Of a DNA stretch of 11,470 nt, positions 7,450-11,470 are shown piece by piece. The notes beneath the pieces were generated by a model, which was not told where the DNA came from, searched no databases, and was given only the letters and a program-made list of their open reading frames with translations. The position numbers and the translations under genes are program-made. Source of the stretch: Pseudomonadota bacterium (GTDB lineage: Bacteria; Pseudomonadota; Gammaproteobacteria; Natronospirales; REEB76); contig JAJYBN010000012.1 of the NCBI GenBank assembly GCA_021779005.1, forward strand, positions 426-11,895. The letters run 5' to 3'. Position 1 is the stretch's first letter; each line of letters opens with the position of its first letter.

Positions 7450-8076
7450 ATGAAAAGACAGATCGCGACCCTGGGGTACATGTTGGTATGCGGGCTTTGT
7501 CTTTGCGGAATGAGCGCTGAGGCGCAGCAAGCAACCAAAACTGCACCAGAAATAGTGCGCAGCTCATGCTATATGTGCCACAGCACGCAAGGCAATAATC
7601 CGGATCTGGGATTCATCCCGCGGCTGGCAGCCCAAAATCAGACCTATATTGAGGAGCAGCTCAAAGCATTCCGCGACGGCAGCCGCGCAGATCCGCCGGC
7701 TATGATCTATATGTGGCCTATCGTACAGGCGCTCAGCGAAAGTCAGATCAAGCAGACGGCAGAATGGTTTGCTTCGCAGCCACCTCCAACCCCGTTCCCC
7801 CCAAGTGCTGCAGCAAGCGAAGGTAAAGAAATATTCCTGCACGGCGTTCTTGATTCCGATGTGCCCGCCTGCGCAAGCTGTCATGGCGAAAAAGCCTATG
7901 GCAACGGAATATTTCCGCGTCTCGCCGGGCAGAACTCGCAGTACCTGTTGGCGCAACTGCTTTATTTCCGTTCCGGCGTACGCAACGATAAGAACGCCGA
8001 CATAATGAAGCAGGTGGCACTTCATCTCACCGACAGTCAAATGAATGCGGTGGCGGATTATCTCAGTTCCCTGTAA
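7450..8076 (+). CDS. Di-haem c4-type cytochrome, periplasmic
   Basis: This 208-residue precursor has an N-terminal signal (MKRQIATLGYMLVCGLCLCG, likely cut near SAEA at about residues 22-25) and two tandem cytochrome c domains. Haem sites are Cys40-Tyr-Met-Cys43-His44 and Cys141-Ala-Ser-Cys144-His145. Each is followed by a PRLA(A/G)QN stretch (FIPRLAAQN, IFPRLAGQN) and then a candidate axial Met: Met85 or Met88 in AMIYM, and Met186 in ADIM. Size and symmetry fit cytochrome c4, a two-domain electron carrier that passes electrons to oxidases or reductases. In Acidithiobacillus the c4-type Cyc1 accepts electrons in the Cyc2 pathway, so the position next to a Cyc2-like gene is telling. ATG 7450 with GAGGG upstream is chosen over the frame's upstream extension because the signal peptide begins there. 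Three Cys in the signal region are unusual, but no clear lipobox is seen. Confidence 0.88.
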   Translation: MKRQIATLGYMLVCGLCLCGMSAEAQQATKTAPEIVRSSCYMCHSTQGNNPDLGFIPRLAAQNQTYIEEQLKAFRDGSRADPPAMIYMWPIVQALSESQIKQTAEWFASQPPPTPFPPSAAASEGKEIFLHGVLDSDVPACASCHGEKAYGNGIFPRLAGQNSQYLLAQLLYFRSGVRNDKNADIMKQVALHLTDSQMNAVADYLSSL

Positions 8077-8148
8077 TCACTTGGCAAAACTGATGGTGGC
8101 CCTGAGTAAGCTGGGTGCCCATAACTAACGGAGCGCCACTACAACCTG

Positions 8149-8478
8149 TTCTATACGGCGGGTATGATCCGGGTAGTCGCAGGGGTGAATGCAGGGTAAG
8201 CTTTGGAGCAAAACTAATTGATGATCTAGGTGCATGTTACCCAGGCTGTTCGCAAGACCCGGTAAGCTAACCCGGTGTCCCATTCGCGGCAGCTGCACGC
8301 CATGCAAAATCCTGATCTACTTTAAGTCGAGCTGGCAGCCAATAACAGCAACCATCCGGACCCCTGGAACATCAATGTTAGCTACTAATGGAACGAGACA
8401 TACGGCCCCACCATCGGCTGATTTAGTATCACGGGCTGTGCCGATCCGGTGCTGTATGTTCCCGCTCTGGCAACAATC
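8149..8478 (+). pseudogene. Decayed copy of the Cyc2-like cytochrome-porin (3' part)
   Basis: The clearest part, about 8335-8460, reads in one frame AANNSNHPDPWNINVSY-stop-WNETYGPTIG-stop-FSITG followed by DPVLYVPAL. It aligns residue by residue with the intact gene (AGNSSNHLNSWKVDASYYWDE..., DNA about 7005-7130). The in-frame stops are TAA 8386-8388, replacing a Tyr/Trp-region codon, and TGA 8419-8421, replacing Tyr. Upstream, shorter matches remain in shifted frames: a TTCTAT...GCGGGT block at 8149-8163 like LFYAG of the intact gene, and a TCGC-GGC-GCTGCACGCC block near 8284-8300 like the intact NSLAVHA region. Indels and internal deletions are therefore likely. No start, signal peptide or CXXCH is preserved. 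The divergence is well beyond a sequencing error and indicates an old tandem duplicate. Left and right ends are approximate. Confidence 0.75.
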
Positions 8479-8484
8479 TGCATA

Positions 8485-8513
8485 CTGACTTTATATAACC
8501 TTGTACTATAGAT
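8485..8513 (+). promoter_or_regulatory. Possible promoter of the pseudoazurin gene
   Basis: CTGACT (8485-8490) and TATAGA (8507-8512) are separated by 16 bases and each match four of six consensus positions, in a locally AT-rich stretch just upstream of the gene. The pseudogene in front would weaken transcription coming from the c4 gene. This is a visual match only; no FNR box is present here. Confidence 0.3.
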
Positions 8514-8536
8514 ACATTTAAACGGAGCATTTACCA

Positions 8537-8980
8537 ATGAAGAGTGTTATGTCGTTCCTTATAGGCGTACTTGGCCTTCTGGCAGCCTTACAAGTCAATG
8601 CAGCCAATTTCGTGGTCAAGGAGTTGAACAGCGGCCCTGGCGGCACTTTCGTATTCGATCCGTCCTTCCTGCACGTGCAGCCGGGGGATAGCGTGACCTT
8701 TGAACCAACGGATCTCGGCCATAATAGCAAGTCGGTATTGGTGCCCACGGGAGCGAAACCCTGGGAGAGTGAGATCAGCAAACCGCTCACGGTTATCCTC
8801 AGCAAGCCGGGTGTATATATTTATGAGTGCGTACCCCACAACCTGTTTGGCATGGTGGGCGTGATCCAGGTCGGAGCAGCGGTAAACAAGGCCGAAGCGG
8901 TGGCGCAGGCACAGGCGATGGAGAAGAAACAGCTGATGAATCAGGGTCGCATCAGTCAGACCATGAGCAAGATCCAGTAA
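8537..8980 (+). CDS. Pseudoazurin-type blue copper protein, periplasmic
   Basis: This 147-residue precursor has a signal peptide cut after about Ala22 (LQVNA before ANFVVKELN), leaving about 125 residues, the usual pseudoazurin size. The type 1 copper site is complete: His62 in DLGHNSKS, then Cys98-X2-His101-X4-Met106 in ECVPHNLFGMVGV. The C-X2-H-X4-M spacing is that of pseudoazurin and plastocyanin. The C-terminal tail after VIQVG is helical and Lys/Gln-rich (AVAQAQAMEKKQ), as in pseudoazurin and unlike plastocyanin. Pseudoazurins shuttle electrons in the periplasm, classically to nitrite and nitrous oxide reductases, and can replace a c-type cytochrome. Here it probably accepts electrons from or gives them to the c4 cytochrome. 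GGAG at 8524-8527 precedes ATG 8537. Two hairpins follow the gene. Confidence 0.92.
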   Translation: MKSVMSFLIGVLGLLAALQVNAANFVVKELNSGPGGTFVFDPSFLHVQPGDSVTFEPTDLGHNSKSVLVPTGAKPWESEISKPLTVILSKPGVYIYECVPHNLFGMVGVIQVGAAVNKAEAVAQAQAMEKKQLMNQGRISQTMSKIQ

Positions 8981-8998
8981 TCTTTACGACATCTGGCA

Positions 8999-9024
8999 GT
9001 AGGCTGAATGCAGGTTCAGCCTAC
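8999..9024 (+). repeat. Perfect 10-bp inverted repeat after pseudoazurin
   Basis: GTAGGCTGAA (8999-9008) pairs fully with TTCAGCCTAC (9015-9024) around a six-base loop. No T-run follows, so it may be an mRNA-stabilising or auxiliary hairpin in front of the terminator rather than the terminator itself. Confidence 0.65.
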
Positions 9025-9045
9025 CTGTTGCAAGGCTTGATAACG

Positions 9046-9086
9046 AAGGCCGACTGCAGTCTGGAAGTTGCAGCCGGCCTTTTAAT
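9046..9086 (+). terminator. Rho-independent terminator of the cytochrome-cupredoxin cluster
   Basis: AAGGCCG (9046-9052) pairs with CGGCCTT (9075-9081), and the stem extends with CTGCA/TGCAG after one mismatch, leaving a loop of about 10 bases. The stem runs into TTTTAATT. It separates the pseudoazurin gene from cbpA. Confidence 0.75.
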
Positions 9087-9155
9087 TGCCCCTACTGTAA
9101 AATGAAGTTTCTTAAGGGTAGATAACCCCACGATTAACCGACCACCAGGTTGCTC

Positions 9156-10091
9156 ATGAAGTACAAAGACTATTACAGCGTGCTGGGCGTTGCGCGTAGC
9201 GCCGGTGAGGCGGAGATCAAGAGTGCCTACCGCAAGCTGGCGCGCAAGTATCATCCAGACGTCTCCAAGGAGCGGGATGCCGAAGAACATTTCAAGGACA
9301 TAGCCGAAGCCTACCAGACGCTCAAGGACCCGGAAAAACGCGCGGCCTATGATCAATTGGGCAAGCAACGGCCAGGCGAGGAATTCAAGCCGCCGCCCGA
9401 TTGGCAGCAGCGCTACAGCGATACCCAGTTTTCATTCGATGATATTGATCTGGCGGATCTGTTTGCCGGCTTGCGGGGTGGCGGTGACCACAGGACACGG
9501 GCACCCATGGCCGGGCAGGACTACGAAGCCGTTGTGCACCTGACGCTCGAGCAGGCTTTCCATGGCACACAGGTGAATGTGGATCTGAGCATGCCCAAGT
9601 ACGATGCCCAGGGCGTCATGCACCGGGTGCCGCAGGTGTTCAATGCACGCATTCCCAAAGGCGTCACCGATGGCCAGCGCATGCGGGTGCCCGGCAAAGG
9701 TGGTGCGGGGATAAACGGCGGCCGCGCCGGTGACCTGTATCTAACCATCGCTCTGCACCCGCACCCTTTGTTCCGTGTCAGCGGCTATGACCTTTATCTG
9801 GATCTGCCGCTGGCGCCGTGGGAAGCGATACTCGGCACCAGCATCGAGGTGCCGACACCCGCCGGCCACGTACGACTAAAAGTACCAGCAGGTACCCGCG
9901 CCGGCCAGCAACTGCGTCTTCCCAAGCGCGGGTTGCCCAAGCCGCATTCTGGCGCAGGCGATTTATATGCCATCGTGCAGATCGTAGTACCCAGTGAACC
10001 GAGCGAGCAGGAACGAGCGCTCTTCAGGCAACTGGCCGAGGGTTCCAGATTCAATCCGCGCGGTCATTTCGATTCAGGAGGCATGAAATGA
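9156..10091 (+). CDS. cbpA: DnaJ-like co-chaperone CbpA
   Basis: CbpA is a class II J-domain protein that works with DnaK and also binds curved DNA in E. coli. The 311-residue protein (E. coli 306) begins MKYKDYYSVLGVARSAGEAE. The J domain spans about residues 4-70, with His33-Pro34-Asp35 in YHPDVS, which triggers DnaK ATPase. A linker with PPPDWQQRY and DDIDLADLF (Gly/Phe-poor, as in CbpA) follows. Two C-terminal beta domains contain ARIPKGVTDGQRMRVPGKG and LKVPAGTRAGQQLRLPKRG. There are no DnaJ zinc-finger CXXCXGXG repeats, which argues against DnaJ itself. ATG 9156 is preferred over the TTG at 9150, though the ribosome binding site is weak. It overlaps cbpM by ATGA at 10088-10091 and lies behind the terminator at 9046-9086, so it forms a separate unit. 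Confidence 0.94.
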   Translation: MKYKDYYSVLGVARSAGEAEIKSAYRKLARKYHPDVSKERDAEEHFKDIAEAYQTLKDPEKRAAYDQLGKQRPGEEFKPPPDWQQRYSDTQFSFDDIDLADLFAGLRGGGDHRTRAPMAGQDYEAVVHLTLEQAFHGTQVNVDLSMPKYDAQGVMHRVPQVFNARIPKGVTDGQRMRVPGKGGAGINGGRAGDLYLTIALHPHPLFRVSGYDLYLDLPLAPWEAILGTSIEVPTPAGHVRLKVPAGTRAGQQLRLPKRGLPKPHSGAGDLYAIVQIVVPSEPSEQERALFRQLAEGSRFNPRGHFDSGGMK

Positions 10092-10420
10092 AGGCCATGC
10101 TAACCGAGATGTTGTGGATGGATGAACACACGACCATCACGCTAGCGGAACTTGCCGAACTGTCCGGCCTGTCTCCGGATGACATCAATGAACTGATCGA
10201 TTATGGCATCATAACCCCGATGGAAGAGCAGAGAGGGCAAACGCTATTTCACGCCCATTACGTGATAACAGCGAAGACTGCACATCGATTACGCGATGAT
10301 TTCGAACTGGATACCCAAGGATTGGCTTTAGCCATGACGCTTATCGAACGCATACAAGAACTGGAGGCTCGATTACGCGAGATAGGCGCAAAACATCCTG
10401 GGCTATTATCCGATCAGTAG
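10088..10420 (+). CDS. cbpM: CbpA modulator CbpM
   Basis: CbpM binds the J domain of CbpA and inhibits its co-chaperone and DNA-binding activity. The 110-residue protein (E. coli 101) has a MerR-like helix-turn-helix fold in its first half: TITLAELAELSGLSPDDINELIDYGIITP at about residues 16-44. A helical second half (AHRLRDDFELDTQGLALAMTLIERIQELEARLREI) is typical of the family. AGGAGG at 10076-10081, six bases before ATG 10088, and the 4-base overlap with cbpA indicate coupled translation. Only six bases separate its stop from the stop of the convergent gene on the other strand, and no terminator hairpin fits in that gap. Confidence 0.9.
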   Translation: MKAMLTEMLWMDEHTTITLAELAELSGLSPDDINELIDYGIITPMEEQRGQTLFHAHYVITAKTAHRLRDDFELDTQGLALAMTLIERIQELEARLREIGAKHPGLLSDQ

Positions 10421-10426
10421 TGACGA

Positions 10427-11470
10427 TTAATCCGCAAGTCTGGCCAGAAGACTCTTAGCCATCTGGCCGTGCAGATATCCTACACCGCGCACCAAGTGCA
10501 GCAAGCCGATCAGCAGCAGGATGCCAATGACGATCAACAGCGGCATAGCCATCCAGGAAACTGCGACTGGGCCGTTGATATAGATGCAATCTCTCCAGAT
10601 ATGCGACAGTGGTGAAAGTATCAGCACCAGTGAGACTGCGAGCCAGGTGATCACTAACGTGAAGTACAGGATGCCGAGCGGTAGCTGCAACACCATATAG
10701 AACAATGTCGACCAGGTCCGCCCGTCCGATAGCAATTCTTTGATATGCGTAAACAGTGGGACCGAGCCACCTGGGTGGAGTGGACGGCGTGGCATACGCA
10801 CTCCAAGCAGACTCTCAACGATGCGGCCTTCCACCAAAGACAGCAGGCGCACACTGCCAAGGAATAACAGGAAGAATGGGATTCCGATGATCAGCGGCAG
10901 CAGTCCGAACGAGAGCGCTGTACCGGTTACCACCCAGGTGAAATAGAAGATACCGGTGAATAGCGCCAGCAGCATATAGAACAAGCTGGTATAGGCGCGC
11001 GGATCCCCCAGCACCCCGAAGAATCTTCCCAGCAGTGAGCGGTGTTTCTGCGGACGCGGTGTGCGCAACGCCGCTTGCACCTTGACCTCAGTCGTACGGT
11101 AGGCCTCGGCCACTTCATCGGGCGCACCATAGGTGGTGGCGATGGCGGCCACGCTGTACGAGCCGGCGATCAAGCCGTCGACGTGGACCACGACGTAGTT
11201 GCACGTGCCGGTGCAGCTTGTCGTGTTGAGGGCACCCTTCGTGACCCACGTGTGTACAGCTGACGCGGCTTGGGTAGATGCCGTACCCGACTGGTCGCCG
11301 CAGCCGTCGGTGGCGTACGCGTCGACGGAGTGGCTTTGGCCGTAGCCGTTGCCGACGTTCACGGGGCCGTACGACGATGGCGCCGTCTGCCGTTCGATAC
11401 CCGAGGGCGCCCGTATGAAAGAACGCGTCGGAATCGAACGCCGCCCGGGTGGCCGGCGCATCGACTTAGC
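10427..11470 (-). CDS. Membrane protein with two putative-sensor domains; N-terminal part foreign or chimeric
   Basis: Read from the right edge to TAA at 10427-10429 (about 344 residues from the first ATG at 11461; the frame stays open beyond it). The C-terminal part, about 10427-11140, has two related membrane units: DPRAYTSLFYMLLALFTGIFYF...LPLIIGIPF and DGRTWSTLFYMVLQLPLGILYF. The pattern is DP/DGR-W/Y-LFYM...G-YF, as in the putative sensor domain (Pfam PF13796 type) common in membrane sensors. Just before it comes YGAPDEVAEAYRTTEVKVQAALR, which resembles the end of the small N-terminal helical (HAAS/DUF1700-like) domain of such proteins. Its earlier helices should precede it but do not. 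Instead residues before about 105 read YGPVNVGNGYGQSHSVDAYA, then CGDQSGTAS and NTTSCTGTCNYVVVHVDGL, like a fibronectin-III end plus a small Cys-pair domain of secreted actinobacterial proteins. No signal or catalytic domain is visible. Confidence 0.7.
   Translation of the reverse strand, partial: AKSMRRPPGRRSIPTRSFIRAPSGIERQTAPSSYGPVNVGNGYGQSHSVDAYATDGCGDQSGTASTQAASAVHTWVTKGALNTTSCTGTCNYVVVHVDGLIAGSYSVAAIATTYGAPDEVAEAYRTTEVKVQAALRTPRPQKHRSLLGRFFGVLGDPRAYTSLFYMLLALFTGIFYFTWVVTGTALSFGLLPLIIGIPFFLLFLGSVRLLSLVEGRIVESLLGVRMPRRPLHPGGSVPLFTHIKELLSDGRTWSTLFYMVLQLPLGILYFTLVITWLAVSLVLILSPLSHIWRDCIYINGPVAVSWMAMPLLIVIGILLLIGLLHLVRGVGYLHGQMAKSLLARLAD

Noticed and set aside
8217..8234. TGATCTAGGT at 8222-8231 resembles the FNR box of the cytochrome-porin promoter
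   Set aside because: The outer bases that complete the palindrome are missing (ATGAT...GTGCA), and the stretch can be explained as part of the decayed porin copy.
8234..8488. 84-codon open frame across the pseudogene
   Set aside because: It is out of frame with the stretch that matches the intact porin, has no ribosome binding site and no sensible protein character.
9102..9142. Heat-shock (sigma-32) promoter before cbpA, from TGAA and CCCCACGATTA
   Set aside because: The -10-like element is suggestive, but the distance from the TGAA is about 19 bases, too long for the sigma-32 spacing, and the -35 is incomplete.

Overview
The window looks like part of a proteobacterial chromosome, most likely gammaproteobacterial. 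Evidence: a cydP-cydA-cydB-cydX operon of the E. coli type (long Q-loop CydA, E. coli-like CydX), hemN next to an FNR/Anr-type regulator (an order known from Pseudomonas), and a cbpA-cbpM pair. The DNA is moderately GC-rich by eye. The species cannot be named from the sequence alone.

Layout. 1-103: the 3' end of an unrecognised + strand gene. 136-339: a small gene resembling short phage-associated proteins. 363-3464: an FNR-type box followed by the tightly packed cytochrome bd operon cydP, cydA, cydB, cydX. 3570-5030: an FNR-type box and hemN (anaerobic haem synthesis). 5126-5860: an FNR/Anr-family regulator with all four cluster cysteines. 5881-8980: an FNR-type box with a well-placed -10, then a predicted outer-membrane cytochrome-porin fusion resembling Cyc2, a di-haem c4-type cytochrome, a decayed second copy of the cytochrome-porin, and a pseudoazurin-type blue copper protein, ending in tandem hairpins that include a terminator. 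9156-10420: cbpA and cbpM. 10427-11470: a convergent membrane protein with repeated putative sensor domains, whose N-terminal part is replaced by sequence that looks like a different, actinobacterial-style secreted protein.

How it fits together. The window reads as a low-oxygen respiration locus. The FNR-like protein is the likely regulator of three promoters: cyd (high-affinity quinol oxidase), hemN (oxygen-independent haem step) and the cyc2-like cluster. The last cluster has the parts of an electron path from the cell surface (single-haem porin) through the periplasm (di-haem c4 cytochrome, pseudoazurin). It recalls the cyc2-cyc1-rusticyanin set of iron oxidisers, but with pseudoazurin and an FNR box. 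This cluster is the most interesting part of the window. Its substrate and direction of electron flow are inference. The last ~320 bases should be treated with suspicion as a possible assembly chimera.
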